Shown here piece by piece: positions 37,965-50,284 of a DNA stretch of 64,000 bases. The number at the start of each line of letters is the position of its first letter. The stretch's first letter is position 1. Source of the DNA: Actinostola sp. cb2023 (Eukaryota > Cnidaria > Anthozoa > Actiniaria > Actinostolidae). The notes under the pieces are model-generated. The model did no database searches and was not told where the DNA came from. It was given only the letters and a program-made list of their open reading frames with translations. The stretch lies in NCBI GenBank assembly GCA_033675265.1, contig JAUJYZ010000494.1, positions 268,501 through 332,500 of the forward strand. The letters are read 5' to 3'. Position numbers and translations under genes: made by a program.

Positions 37965-38320
37965 AAAACTTATAGGAGACAAGATAGGACAAAAAAATGA
38001 TTTTCATAGCTGGAAAGAGCTCGTTGCATTTAAAAATAGTAAAAATGTGAATTTTGGAAAAGATCGCTTCACAAATTGCGAAGATATGAAGTTTCAAAAA
38101 TCGCACTGGGAGATTTTATATGAAAACCTTTGTTGGTAGACAACTCTTGCCTACCAACGTAAATTTCCAACTGCCAGTTTTCATAATAAAATTTCGGTTT
38201 TTGAAAATTCATATCTTCGCAATTTGTGAAGCGATATTTTCCAAACTTCACATTTTTACTAATTTCAACGAGCTCTTTCCAGCTTTGATAATCATATTTT
38301 TGTCCTATGAGTTGCAAATA
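37965..38320. mobile_element. Foldback element
   Basis: TAGGACAAAAAAATGATTTTC, AGAGCTCGTTG and CTTCACAAATTGCGAAGATA on the left are mirrored on the right; arms about 150 bp, diverged. Confidence 0.65.
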
Positions 38321-38375
38321 AAAGAACTCGGCCGTGCGTGATTTTACATAAGTAGTAGAGGAACTCATTTTGACT

Positions 38376-38535
38376 GGATCTCTGGAGCACGTCGGGGACG
38401 TCAACTCAAACTAAGATCAAAGTGATCCCGAATTCTGCTCACATTATTTTACATAAAGGGCCCTCTGGAGCACTTCGGGGACGTCAACGAACTCAAATTA
38501 AAATCAAATGGATCCCGAATTCTGCTCACAATTCC
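38376..38535. repeat. About 80-bp direct tandem repeat
   Basis: Two imperfect copies of CTCTGGAGCAC...TCGGGGACGTCAAC...GATCCCGAATTCTGCTCACA. Confidence 0.65.
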
Positions 38536-39834
38536 CTTCTAACAGTGAAATTAGGCTGGAACTGGAACCGGAGTTGAAGAACGACAATTAATGAGAAGCA
38601 GAACGTGAAAAGATAACAGGGTTGAAATCGGTTGTGAAATTCGTTGAGAGTTATCAAAGTAGACATCAAAGTGCTTCATTAGACAGCACTCTTCACCAAG
38701 CCAACACCCGAACGAGACCTTGTTGTGATTATAATTGACGCCTGATCGCGTGAAATGATATCGAAAATACTTCTTACTATTCCACTGCACGAAACGTTCT
38801 GCCAGTCATGCATCGTTGAATTTGAGGAATGCACTCAGTTAGGATTTGTTGAATTCGTGTGAGTTTAATATTCTGAGTCGATACGGAAAATCGGAAATTC
38901 GTGACTCAGATGTAGACATCGTGTATGCATAAACATTGGTACCAATATTTCTCGAGAGATTTTAATCTACGACGACATAGCAGTGCATTTATATATACGA
39001 CACGAAAGTGCCTGGAAGAATTAGCCAAAAACTAGCATTTACTTTTTGAATTATCTGCAAAACTAAATAGTTGTTTTTCGCGATTTTTCGCTAAATTATT
39101 CAATACTCAAAGCGTTAGGCTTGTATACATGTAGTAAGTACTTCCCGCCTAATCGGCATCAGATCTCATTAATTAACCATTAATTTATTAATGAGTTCAG
39201 GCTCTGTTGATATTTACAGCCTAAAGTGTATATGGTCAACTGAAATTTGCAGTCGATTGACAAACACGGAGAACGATTTTGAAGATTATACCTCGAAATT
39301 ATATATATATAAAAAACGGGAATCGAATTTTTTTTTTTAAGAACCAGTGAAACATTTGAACCATGCATGACATATAGTTTTTGAATATTCTGCTTGTTCA
39401 CGTAGGACTAGCTTCTCTCTCTTAGAGCGCTATTTAAAATAATTTCCCGTGTTACATTTTCATTTCTGGGTTAATGATCATATCGGTTCTTCAGGCCAAA
39501 CCAAGCTGTTGGCGTACGTTTCGCAAAAGCCACGAAAACCTAATAGCGAGACACCAATTAACGTTTTCGGAAGCTTCCATGTATTTAGGTTGAGTTTTCG
39601 GGTCAACTGAACTCACGCCAGTTCCTGAAACACTGGTGAATAAATAAGTCTTTTTAAAACACTGGAAAAATTAAAAATATATATCACGAATAAAAAAATA
39701 TCATGAATAAAGAATAAATAAAAAAACGCGAAAAAATATCACGAAAAAAATATCACGAATAAAAAAAATATTAACAAAAACAAGAAAAAAATATCACGAA
39801 TAAGAAAAATATTAACAAAAACAAGAAAAAAATA
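38536..39834. other. No gene seen
   Basis: AT-rich, with A-rich repeats of ATATCACGAATAAA near 39660-39830. No coding exon found. Confidence 0.4.
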
Positions 39835-40032
39835 TGTGGTTCTAATTGTGAACACTGTTCAGTTAATGTGTACCCTGGTTACCAGTAGCCTGAGAAGGCG
39901 GCTGTTTTCTCAGGCTAGGTTATACCAGAGGCTATTATTTTATCTCGCGCCTATGGCTCGAGAGAGAAAAACCAGGGTACACATTAACTGAACAGTGTTC
40001 ACAATTAGAACCGTTCACAATTAGAACCACAT
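39835..40032. mobile_element. Foldback MITE
   Basis: GTGGTTCTAATTGTGAACAC and GTTCAGTTAATGTGTACCCT are mirrored; the outer 20 bp is partly duplicated on the right. Confidence 0.7.
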
Positions 40033-40187
40033 ACTGTATATAAAAAATCTCACGAACAAAAGAAAATGTTAAAAAAATCTCACAAATAACAAATGATTAT
40101 TTATTTATTTATTTTATTTATTACAGTTTTCTCCAAATGAACTAAATAATCTACAATAAATACAATAAACTATACACTAAATAAAAA

Positions 40188-40420
40188 TAGAAACCAACTG
40201 GCATACTATCACGAATCCTGCAATCTGATTGGCTAATGTACTCACTAGCGAGAATCAATAAATATTGGTATAAATCGAAGGTAGTATGCTAGTTGGTTTC
40301 TACTAAAACAATTAGACTACTCGTTCTCGTTTTCTATGAGTTCAAATAGTAAACTCGACGCTACGCACCTCGTTGACTATTGACTCATGGAAAACTCGAA
40401 CTCGTAGTCTAATTGTTATA
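40188..40420. mobile_element. Two adjacent foldback elements
   Basis: AGAAACCAACTGGCATACTA pairs with the complement near 40282-40302; then TAGACTACTCGTTCTCGTTT pairs with the segment ending 40415. Confidence 0.55.
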
Positions 40421-41739
40421 AATATAACAAAAATATCACGAATAAAAAAATATAACAAAAATCTCACGGATTTCTAAGGTACAATGCTGGGTTAGGAGGA
40501 TAATGTTAAACAGCCGTTCGAATTCTCCAATGTTTCTGACTGGTCAGCAAGTTTCACAAACTACACATCAACTCTAGACTCGATGAACTTGCGATCGAAA
40601 AGGAAAATAAAATATTATTTCTATGATTTTAATCACATTAATCCACTGCTATTGGCGTTGAATGTGTTCGTCGATCCGTGGAGGCAGTAGTCTCCCTCGC
40701 AGCCGTGCATAGGGAGACTATGGAGGCAGCGGCCTGTTTGGAGTTTCTGAACAATTCAAGTTTTCTGTCCTATCTACTTAATTAGCAAATTAACGCATTC
40801 GGACCGCTGTCTTTTGAGGTATTGCAGTCGTCTCGAGGTCAAAACTATGGGAGATCTGCAAGCAAGCAATGGCGTTAGCTATGCTTAGGCAATCGAGTAT
40901 ATCTGCTATAGGATGCTTCATTGGACAAATTAAAAATGTGAGCTCTTGAAAATTCAATTTTTCAATCTTTGAAACTTTCCACCAATGAATTTCCAAGGGA
41001 GCTCACGTTTCCCCCCAGTGATTTTGAAGTATTCCAGGGTTGTAGTTAAAGTAAGTAAGTAAGTAATTAAGAACGTCATTTTTAAAAGTGCCAAAAAAGT
41101 GTCAAAGTAGTTAGCAATACTAATAATTGTGGACACTGTCTTGTAGTAAGCGTTTGTGAGATTCATCCAAAACAAAACGAAGAGCTAGGTTGAAATAGGC
41201 CTTTTACTTCGTGTATAGCTAATTGCATAATCGTTGTCGGGTTGAAAATCATGAAAGCTATATGACCAAAAGGAATTCTGGGAAATTAAAACTCTCAAAT
41301 AACACCGTCAAATCATCGACATTTTTATCCAGACTTGTAGGATCTTAGTTAAATAGCTGATATACCCTCAAAACTACGAGAACATTGAATATATTTGCCT
41401 GTAATGCAGGTCATGAACTGATTTCCCATCCATCCTTGCGGTCTCAGCTTCTATGATTTATGATTTTCAACTCGACAACGATTATGCAATTAGCTATATA
41501 CCTTGCTACAACATCTCTTCGACATTTGTTATGTTTTCGTTCGTGGATGTTAAATGGTGTTGAATGGGTTTACCACTTCATTCAACACGCGAGCCATGGT
41601 GTCAGTCACCATCCATTCATGTTAATAGCTGATTATCGTGTGACACTTGTGACGATGAATACATTGAAGCCGTTTTCCAAGGGCCCTTAGTGGTCACTGA
41701 GGAAATAAAACGCACGCTCTTCAAATTAATTTTTGCTAT

Positions 41740-42085
41740 AACCTTGGAAATTCTTCGGAAATTCTTTGCAAATATTAAAATCCTTGGAAATCAATTCCTT
41801 GGAAATTCTTTGGAAATGTCAAAAACCTTAGAAATTCTTTTCAACTCTCAAAAAAACCCTGGAAATAAATTTATTGGAAAGTATTTGCAAACCATAACGT
41901 AAATGTAAAAAACCTTGGAAGTTAGTTTATTTGAAATTCTTTGGAAATGTCAAAAACCTTGGAAATTCATTGCAAATGTTCAAATTAAAACCTTGGAAAT
42001 TCATTGCAAATGTTCAAATTAAAACCTTGGAAATTCATTGCAAATGTCTAAAACAGTGGAAATTCTTTGGAAATCCTTCGGAAAT
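41740..42085. repeat. Irregular minisatellite built on CCTTGGAAATTC
   Basis: About a dozen imperfect units of GGAAATTCTTTGGAAATGTC and CATTGCAAATGT, immediately downstream of the stop of the unrecognised membrane protein. Confidence 0.75.
41870..41875 (-). promoter_or_regulatory. Candidate poly(A) signal AATAAA
   Basis: AATAAA on the minus strand, about 300 nt past the stop of the unrecognised membrane protein. It lies inside a GGAAATTC-type minisatellite, so it may be incidental. Confidence 0.3.
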
Positions 42086-42174
42086 GTTCAAAGTTTGAAA
42101 TTGAAAATGAGTTCCAACGAATTTCCAATGAATTTCCGAGCGGTCTGTAGGTAGAGCGCGCGGTGATTCTTGTG

Positions 42175-42470
42175 TCATATAACTGATTGAACTGACATCC
42201 TTCTAGTTGGCTCATTGCGAAGCGATGCAAGATATCTCTTACGCGTCGACCACAAGTTAAAAGTCATGACAATGAAAAATACTGACAATATTATAAGCAC
42301 TCCTATCGAAAGAGTAACGACCGAATGTCGAATGTAGTCCTTTACGGCTTGCTCTCTCTCGGTCATCTCTCGTTTCGTCTGGACGTCGAGTAGGTGTGTC
42401 GAGTTGTATTTGGTTTCGTTGCCGGAATCTCTGGAGCTTCGATGAACGCGACGCCGTGTTGGAAGGCCAT
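42175..42470 (-). CDS. Unknown membrane protein exon 3: stalk, TM, cytoplasmic tail
   Basis: The acceptor TATCAACAG|AT completes Asp. A polar stalk is followed by a charged stretch before one TM helix, then the basic stop-transfer STRKRY and a tail ending SVQSVI. The terminal S-V-I-like end could be a PDZ ligand. Confidence 0.65.
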
Positions 42471-45400
42471 CTGTTGATAACAATGGATAGCTAAATGAAG
42501 AAGTGGGAACTCTTCTGATTTGATTACCCAAAGGGCGGGTGTCCGGCATTGCAATAAGACATAAATGTATTATACAGCTATTTCAAAAAGGTTGTCATTG
42601 CAAGGCCGATTTTGAACACGTGATTCAACGGTCCACATTGATTACACAGGTAACCCAACACAGTTGAAAAACATTGATGCTTGGTTTAGAGTCTCGTCTG
42701 CTCCAGCCTCTACTGTCTTTTATGGTCTTCCTGTCTGACGAACTGATCGTGAGGGACTGCATCTCGGATTTCAAGCGACAAACGAGATATATTACTACAA
42801 TCACGTGACCTACCTGAAAGGTTAGAAACGTTTTCTACCGATACTCGCGTCACCTTTTCTCGACCGTTAATGTGCTCGCACAGCAATGTAGAAAATATCG
42901 AAAACCTCCCGCTTGTAAGTAGTCGTTTTATCGAAGTTAGTGTAGCATTGGCTGCGTGGCTGACGTAAATTCCTTTTTTAGAACTGCGGATTGAACAATA
43001 GATAATATAACATTGATTTGCCTGGATCTTCCTTGGTCTTCCTGTGGTGAAAGAGAAGGAGAGGAACTGGGCACAATAAAAATAGAGAGACGAGAACTAT
43101 AGCAAGCTAGGATGACAAGGATGACATGGTTGACACAAGACAAAATAATGCCGAATTTTTAATTAGAAATTTAACACATTAATGAAGACAATCCATTGTA
43201 TGGAAAACGGTTTAGAATCAGCACATTTGACCACAATCCTTTGCGGCACGCATAAACCACTATACCTTTTGAAAACATCAAAGTTTACTGTGACCTGCTT
43301 TATTTATGTGAACGTGTCAGATAGTTTGTAGATGTGAGTAGTACTGATTTAGCGGGTTAAGTGTGTAGCTGTTACCTGCTTTATTTATGTGAACGTATCA
43401 GATAGTTTGCAGATGTGAGTAGTACTGATTTAGGTTAACTAAGTATGTAGCTGTTACCTGATTTATTTATGTGAACGTGTCAGATAGTTTGTAGATGTGA
43501 GTAGTACTGATTCAGGTTAAGTATGAAGCTGGTTTAAGAAGTACTGCTTTATGTTCGCAAAGACATCAATGTTAAAAGTATGAAGCTGCCGGTTACCTGC
43601 TGTTACTTGCTTTAGTATTGAACTATTTTCACATTATATATACACCTGTTTTCAAAAACGTTGTCCATTTACAAAATACAAAATAGTAAAATAGGAATTA
43701 ATTAGAGAAACAAAAGAAATGCACTCAAGCTGAACTCTGGCTTATTGTTTCTCTAATTAATTCTTTTTTGCTATTTTACTATTTTGTATTTTGTAAAAGG
43801 ACAACGTTTTTGAAAACAGGTGTATCCTTAATAGCACTTAACTTAAATATTTTATATTAGTTTTCGTCCTTTATTTATACCAGTATTGAACATAGAAGCT
43901 GAGACCGAAATAGCTTATGGGACTGAAATGTGTTAGTTATATGCATTTTGACTAACATATTTCCCATAAGCTATTTCGGTCTCAGCTTCCGGCTATGTTC
44001 TATGATTTTGAACCCAACAACGATTCTTCAATTTGGTGTATAACTCAAAGGACACTTCAATTCAACTTCACTCCAGTGAAGTTGGCATCCTCAACAAAGA
44101 TTCGTTATTATTATTATTTATTTATGTGAACGTGTGAGAAAGTTTGTAGATCTAAGTGCTATTGATTTAGCCGGTTCGCAAAGATATCGAAATTGTAAGT
44201 ATGAAGCTGTTACCTGATTTCTAAAACTCATTAATAACTCATGAGCAATTTGCCCGACCAGGTTTTATATACAGACACTGATTAATAAAACATTAGTGTC
44301 TGGTATATCAGTGATACAGACACTGATTAATAAAACATTAGTGTCTGGTATATCAGTGATACAGACACTGATTAATAAAACATTAGTGTCTGGTATATCA
44401 GTGATACAGACACTGATTAATAAAACATTAGTGTCTGGTATATCAGTGATACAGACACTAACTCAGTGATGTTTTATTAATCAGTGTCTGCATCCTGAGT
44501 GATAACACAGTTCATGTTAAGGTCTCAAATACAGTGATGTCACAAGTACCTTCACAAGAAAGTGTTGTGATTTCCTTGCATTCCTTGCTTAGAATTCATG
44601 GAATACTATTTTAGATAAATGTAACTTGGGATGACGGAAGTCGTTTAGAATTCGTGTCCGTTCTGTATCGGATCCGTACAGATACGAGCCGAACAAAAAC
44701 TCGCCACTCGCCGAATTAATTATCAGTGAAGGTGTCGGGAAGTTTGTAGATCTAAGTGGTACTACTGATTGACCTGATTTACTGAGGTTCGGCAAACATA
44801 CATACATATACATTAACCGGCTTTATTTTGCTTCGGATTTCTAGAGTAGCAAACTGAGAAATGCAAGTTTATCCGAAGGGAGATTAAATCTAACTAAAAA
44901 CTAGAATTTAGATATTTTAATATAAAAGATAAATAAATAAATAATTAAGTATCTGCCATATGGCATCACTGAAAAGTTTATAAATCAATAAAGTAAATCA
45001 CATGTGAACACTAGAAGACGCATTACGAATCATCTCAATGAAAGAACTAAGCGTGGGAACCTTTCTTATAGCTGGTCATTTAGGTCTTTTAGGTGCCATT
45101 ATATATATCTGAAAGTCGGCGGAATGGAGGCCAAAACTGGTGGTGTTAACCTTGGGTAATAGAAGCATCAAGAGTTCCAGACTTCCGGTATTATTACAAA
45201 GGAAAAGTGAGCACCAATTCTAGACACAGGGAGCCCAAGCTATGTTTTTGCTCACTTGGTGCTCACTTTTCCTTTGTAATAATCTCACAATGCATTGCGC
45301 GCGTACCGGAAGTCTGGAACTCTTGATGCGTGTATACTAGTTTGCGACTACACTAGCTTGAGATCGTACCCCATCGATCTAGTGCGAAGAGGAGCGTGAT

Positions 45401-46642
45401 TTTAAATAGGCGCATTTCCTGACAGGCATATATATAAGGCAATAACCGAGCCTATCCTGTATTCTCCTGCATGTTCTCTAGCGCGCGAGGTTATTCTTAT
45501 CTTCTTTAAAAGTGTTTCATTTAAACTTTATTCCGGTCATTTAATACAAAACGAAGAAGTTCTTATTTAATTCAAAAGGAGCTCCACCTTATCAGAGTTT
45601 TTCGCACCACAAAAATGCCACACTGCTGCAATAATGGAAAATAGGCAAGATGAAAGTCTTGCTAAGCGAGTATCACTTGATACAATGTTACGGAAACGCG
45701 TTTGATAAACTGAAGCTGTTTATTGATTTTATCACATGTTGGAAACATTCTAAGGGTGTGTTCGATTGACCTTATTCCGGAATAGGAATACTTGCAATTA
45801 TACGGAATGTCCGTTCAATTGAGTCTGTTCCGATTCCGGAATAAGCGGAATATATTCCAAACATTCTGCTCATCATAGCAGAATGCTTGGAATATTCCGG
45901 AATAATGACGTCATCCGTCTGCCCCAGAATCTGGAATTATTCCTATTCCGCAGCCTTAGTGAATTTAAATTCGTACGTTACCTCGGACCTATATTGATTC
46001 CCAATTTATTGATGTCATTGCCGGTTTATGGATTGTCAAAGGATTGTGATAAAATGACAGCCGCCATATTGTTTTCTTTGCAGTGGATTGTAAACCCATT
46101 TAATGATAGTGTTCTTGCTATGAGAGATAGAGCGGTGCGGTGGAAATTGTATTAACTTACCAACTATATCTATATACATGCCAGTCTGTTCCATCGAGCT
46201 TCTGTAACACCAGAGCTGCTGCCCTCGGGGCTCTTTGTTGCGGCCATTTGCGTCCACATCGTGAAATACGTAAAACTATACAGTCGACAAGCGACGCGTT
46301 CTCAATAGCCGTCGTACTCGTATCGTTGAGTTGTCGAGAAACGTCGTTGAAGTATCGGCATTGTATAGTATCCTGTTGGTTTGGTCTCGACGGGAAATCA
46401 CTGCGCCTCGTATCGGCGCCATATTGACGAACGATTAAACAACAACTTCTTGTACATGCAGAGATGTAACTACATCGCTTGTCAAAAATCCCCTCGTTTT
46501 GCGGACAGCCCACGATATTGACACTGATTCCAGGTAATTCTGTGCCGGGTTTAGCAGGTCTAACTTCGCACCATTGTACCGCCAACACAAGGGTGTATAG
46601 CATCAACGTTCGGGCATTCGGGGATGTGCTGTGAAACATCAT
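42175..46642 (-). CDS. Unrecognised type I membrane protein, 3 exons, complete
   Basis: Exons 46642-46161, 42983-42814 and 42470-42175 sum to 948 nt (315 aa plus stop). Phases are 2 then 1 with GT-AG borders (donors GTAAGT and GTAGGT). Visible parts are a hydrophobic N-terminus (LMLYTLVLAV) likely to be a signal peptide, and an ectodomain of about 195 aa with roughly nine Cys and several N-glycosylation sequons (NDTS, NATL, NVSN, NETK). The TM is VVTLSIGVLIILSVFFIVM, followed by a short basic tail ending SVQSVI. I do not recognise the ectodomain. The last exon opens with DGLP after a phase 1 junction, like the stalk/TM exons of the neurexin-like paralogs on either side, so the anchor exon may be shared by shuffling. 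The middle exon is the least certain. AATAAA lies about 300 nt after the stop. Confidence 0.55.
42814..42983 (-). CDS. Unknown membrane protein exon 2
   Basis: The acceptor CCGCAG|T follows a moderately T-rich tract, and the donor TTTCAG|GTAGGT is strong. The frame encodes KKGIYVSHAANATL, then TLLCEHINGREKV and VENVSNLS. Phases 2-in and 1-out fit both neighbours and leave no stop. A competing acceptor at about 43043 has a better pyrimidine tract but the wrong phase. Confidence 0.5.
43283..43545. repeat. About 84-bp tandem repeat (three copies)
   Basis: Units start CCTGCTTTATTTATGTGAAC and contain CAGATAGTTTG and GAGTAGTACTGATTTA. Partial copies recur near 44.1 and 44.7 kb, so the family occupies much of this intron. 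Confidence 0.75.
43638..43829. mobile_element. Foldback MITE
   Basis: ACACCTGTTTTCAAAAACGT and CAAAATACAAAATAGTAAAA are mirrored; arms about 85 bp. Confidence 0.7.
43883..44010. mobile_element. Foldback element
   Basis: GAAGCTGAGACCGAAATAGC and its complement, arms about 60 bp. Confidence 0.65.
44262..44498. repeat. 45-bp tandem repeat of palindromic units
   Basis: Four exact copies of a 45-bp unit. Each unit holds AGACACTGATTAATAAAACA and ATTAGTGTCT, so every repeat can fold; a reversed half-unit closes the array. Confidence 0.85.
45164..45329. mobile_element. Foldback MITE family D copy 1
   Basis: AGCATCAAGAGTTCCAGACT end, internal palindrome TTACAAAGGAAAAGTGAGCA, nearly identical to the copy at 51.42 kb but lacking part of the left arm. 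Confidence 0.8.
46161..46642 (-). CDS. Unknown membrane protein exon 1: signal peptide, Cys-rich
   Basis: ATG at 46642 (a second ATG is adjacent). The open frame holds a hydrophobic leader, then GCPQNEG, ACTRSCC, IQCRYF, LVDCIVLRISRC, and closes at HVYRYS with donor TG|GTAAGT in phase 2. No family is recognised. Its start lies inside the first unit of a roughly 127-bp direct duplication. Confidence 0.6.
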
Positions 46643-46880
46643 TCCAGTGTCAAGGAATGCCTTTTACTGTTGCAGTTCAATACTGAACCATCAGTCAGCC
46701 GGTATTCTGAATAATTCACAAGCGACGATAGTCTTACGAGATTTGTGGTCTATAAACCATGAAACGTCATTCCACAGTGTTAAGGAATGCCTTTTGCTGT
46801 TGCATTTCACTGACTGAATCATCAGTCAGTATTCTGAATAATTCACAAGCGACGATATTTGTACGATATTTGCGGTCTAC
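46633..46880. repeat. About 127-bp direct duplication at the 5' end of the unknown membrane protein gene
   Basis: Two copies sharing AGGAATGCCTTTT, ATCAGTCAG and TATTCTGAATAATTCACAAG. The first overlaps the start codon; the second lies just upstream, in the presumed 5' UTR or promoter. Confidence 0.75.
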
Positions 46881-47179
46881 TAAAACCAGAGGATCGTGAT
46901 TGATTCGCTTGGAAATCAGTTAAAACTAAAATCCGAAATGAAACAAAATGACCTAGTTAAATATACAAAATACAAAATTATTCAAATTAATCGTAAATAT
47001 TTGAAATGAGTTTTTTTTTTAAATATCGTGGAACTGCGAATAAAATGATATTTTACTCAGTGGGCGTTTGTACAAAGAGAAAAAGCCTTTTCACTGTCAC
47101 TCTGTATAGCGAGAACTACACAGGAATGTGATCAATTCCAAGTTTAGAAAACACACTGATTTTAATTACCACACGGTCA

Positions 47180-47320
47180 GAATGGTTTTCGAACGAGTGG
47201 GAAACTTACGGTACCGTGACACTCAAATGGCTTCCTTTCTGAACCAATCAAAAAGCGTGCAGATGTATCTCATTTAAATACTGCACGGCACGGTACCGTA
47301 ACTTTCCCACTCATACGAAA
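47180..47320. repeat. Foldback hairpin
   Basis: GAGTGGGAAACTTACGGTAC paired with GTACCGTAACTTTCCCACTC around a 90-nt loop. Confidence 0.6.
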
Positions 47321-47566
47321 ACGAGTTACGTTCTCGTACTACAAACGCTTGCAAAATCAAATCAAATGAAAAGAAACAATAAGCTCGAACATCTGGGCAA
47401 TTAAAAATCACATCGCGATACTAACGCATTTGTTTGATTTTCCTCGAGTGCAAAGACCTAGTTTACATTCTTGCACCTGCTCGATTTGAGTTTTCCTCTC
47501 ACGAACTACAAAGAGATTTATTCGTTTTGGGGAAAAATAATAATAACAATAATGATGTCCTAAAAC

Positions 47567-47567
47567 G

Positions 47568-47660
<93 letters not shown>
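47567..47660. repeat. (TAA)n microsatellite
   Basis: About 30 TAA units. Confidence 0.92.
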
Positions 47661-47896
47661 GAAACTTTATTTCATGTATTTTTACACAAACAATTGCAAA
47701 TCTCACTACATGTAGGTAATTTATAATTGACTACTTGAACTCGAAAATATAACTAACAAAAAGAAAATAGTAACATAAAAAAAAAAAAATGAAAATGAAA
47801 ATAAACAACGTTTAAAATTTCTTTAATTCGGGATTAAGTCAGTCCTTATTTCTGCAACAGAAAATATAATATGTTGACCTGATAATAATAATATTA

Positions 47897-47943
47897 ATAA
47901 TAATGATGATGATGATGGTGATGATGATGATGATGATGATGAT
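47897..47943. repeat. (GAT)n microsatellite
   Basis: About 14 GAT units with one GGT. Confidence 0.85.
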
Positions 47944-48299
47944 AATAATAGTAAAAAACAACAACTCATATATGAAACACTCGCGCGGGAACCCTGTCTC
48001 ACGTCCGCCATCTTCGCTTGCTTTTAGTTCGTTTTCGTTGTTGTTGGACGGCGTCCAGTCCCAGGCATTTGTTGCATTTATACACTATAAACAAAACGAT
48101 TTTTTTTTCACAAGATTAATTTATTTTCTTCCAAAAAGTATTAATGTTTGACAATGTTTCCCAATGATTTGTTTTTCTACTGTACAAAAAGTCATTCATT
48201 GTTTTATTCAATGACGGTTGTCCAACGAACGCTTGGACAGTTTTTCTATTCGTACTTAATTCGATGTACAACAAAATTGGCGTCTCGTTATATTTTTGA

Positions 48300-48565
48300 T
48301 TATTGAGATTTTACCCATTGTGCTTTGCAAACTTAGTGAGGTTGTGCCCATGCTGCTTGGCAAACTTAGTGAGATTTTACCCATGGTGCTTTGCAAATTA
48401 GTGAGATTTTACCCATGGTGCTTTGCAAACTTAGTGAGATTTTACCCATGGTGCTTTGCAAACTTAGTGAGATTTTATCCATGGTGCTTTGCAAACTTAA
48501 TGATAGTTTACCCATGGTGCTTTGCACACTCAATCATATTTTATCCATGGTGCTTTGCAAAATGT
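48300..48565. repeat. 33-bp minisatellite (about 8 copies)
   Basis: Unit around CCCATGGTGCTTTGCAAACT + TAGTGAGATTTTA. Period divisible by three, so it is open in two frames, but no gene evidence. Confidence 0.85.
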
Positions 48566-48670
48566 ATGATTTTAAAATGTGTACGGGAGAGTTTCTCCTA
48601 TCGACTCCTCGCGAGAAATGCTGTTTTAATGACATCCCCAATTTTTTTATGATCTTTTCTCATGCATCCT

Positions 48671-49240
48671 AGCTAGGTATTGTATCCATATTTGGTATTC
48701 AAAGTCCATATTTGGTAACATTAGCTAGGTATTGTATCCATATTTGGTATTCAAAGTCCATATTTGGTAACATTAGCTAGGTATTGTATCCATATTTGGT
48801 ATTCAAAGTCCATATTTGGTAACATTAGCTAGGTATTGTATCCATATTTGGTATCCAAAGTCCATGTGACATTAGCTAGGTATTGTATCCATATTTGGTA
48901 TCCAAAGTACATATTTGGTAACATTAGCTAGGTATTGTATCCATATTTGGCATCCAAAGTCCATATTTGATAACATTAGCTAGGTATATATTGTATTCAT
49001 ATTTGGTATCCAAAGTCCATATTTGGTAACATAGATAGGTATTGTATCCATATTTGGTATCCAAAGCCCATATTTGGTAACATTAGCTAGGTATTGTATC
49101 CATATTTGGTATCCAAAGTCCATATTTGATAACATTAGCTAGGTATATATTGTATTCATATTTGGCATCCAAAGTCCATATTTGGTAACATAGATAGGTA
49201 TTGTATCCATATTTGGTATCCAAAGCCCATATTTGGTATA
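48671..49240. repeat. About 52-bp tandem repeat with CCATATTTGG twice per unit
   Basis: About 11 units of AGCTAGGTATTGTATCCATA + TTTGGTATTCAAAGTCCATA + TTTGGTAACATT. Each unit carries two CC(A/T)6GG words. Confidence 0.9.
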
Positions 49241-50284
49241 TGGATGTTGTTCGTAACAATGAACGACAATAATTCTCTGATATGAGTGCGAACATATTAG
49301 AACGCATTGGAACAGCAACTTTTTCTATCCAACACGTGCGCCGTCAGCTTATTTGCAAAGAAATTCAAAATACAACGAAGCTGCAGCTAATTTCGTGGCT
49401 TCTTCACATGCTTTCAATGAAAAATTACACTCTCAAGAACTGCTTAGTGTTGGTTTAGGTGTTGGTTGAGCCGAGACAGGAATGGTGCCAGCGATGTAGG
49501 TCATCAGCGGTCATACGTAAAGGGCTGTGGCTATGGCGCACATGTAGACCTTACATAAATAGATTATTCCTACGTACGCTGTGCCTGTTTAAAAATTCAT
49601 CGTACTGATTTAAATTTGATTCTAATTCATTTTTCCAATAGCGCCATTTTCTTGTCAGCTGGTTGCTAAGAGAGATCGCTAAACACTGAGTTTCCATGGA
49701 GATTGGTTACCATAGAAACGTAAGTTCAGTTTCCATGGTTACTCGTAACAGAAACCTCTCCGCTAAGTTTCCATGGTTTCTGATAAAGATGTGTAAACTT
49801 AGTTTAGTTTCCATGGCGACTGGTTGCTAAGAGACGTGCATCGATCTTTGTACCGGTCAGCGGAGACCGCCAAGCAACTTAGTTGTGTCGTTACATCAGT
49901 GAAACCCAATGATTCAATGAAACTTGTCTGTGTTCCTGGTCAACACGTTTCCTGGACAAGATGGTTAACTTGTTCGATTTCCTGGACAAGGAGGCACTGA
50001 TTTCTTGAACAAATTGTTATTTTCTAGCTACGGGACATTATTTTCGTGGAAATGCTCTTTACAGTGAAGAAATTCTTGTTGTTAAAGTTTGCATCCACGT
50101 AAATTTTTGTTTTCTGTCGTCGTCGTCGTTGCTATCTTCAATCGATGAAGTTCTTTGTTATTAATTAAGGCTGGTGTCACACTGTGGCATTATATTGTAA
50201 CATTCGTTGCCACGGAAACGCCATCGTCAGTCAATGGTTCGTGGCTTGAATTCTCTACACGCATTGTCCAACAATGTCATTGGT
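49241..50284. other. Downstream of paralog 1
   Basis: 3' flank or 3' UTR of paralog 1. Contains five scattered copies of TTTCCATGG with GTTACC/GGTTGCTA (49690-49820). No canonical poly(A) signal found. Confidence 0.4.

Noticed and set aside
43043..43062. Strong acceptor CTTTCACCACAG as start of the middle exon of the unknown gene
   Set aside because: Its phase does not fit exon 1; the acceptor at 42984 does, and gives one continuous frame.
44589..44813. 74-codon minus-strand frame as an exon of the unknown membrane protein
   Set aside because: Overlaps copies of the 84-bp repeat and has no acceptor or donor in a fitting phase.
48296..48672. Plus-strand frames with repeated VLCKLSEILPM
   Set aside because: The 33-bp minisatellite has a period divisible by three, so two frames stay open; no other coding sign.
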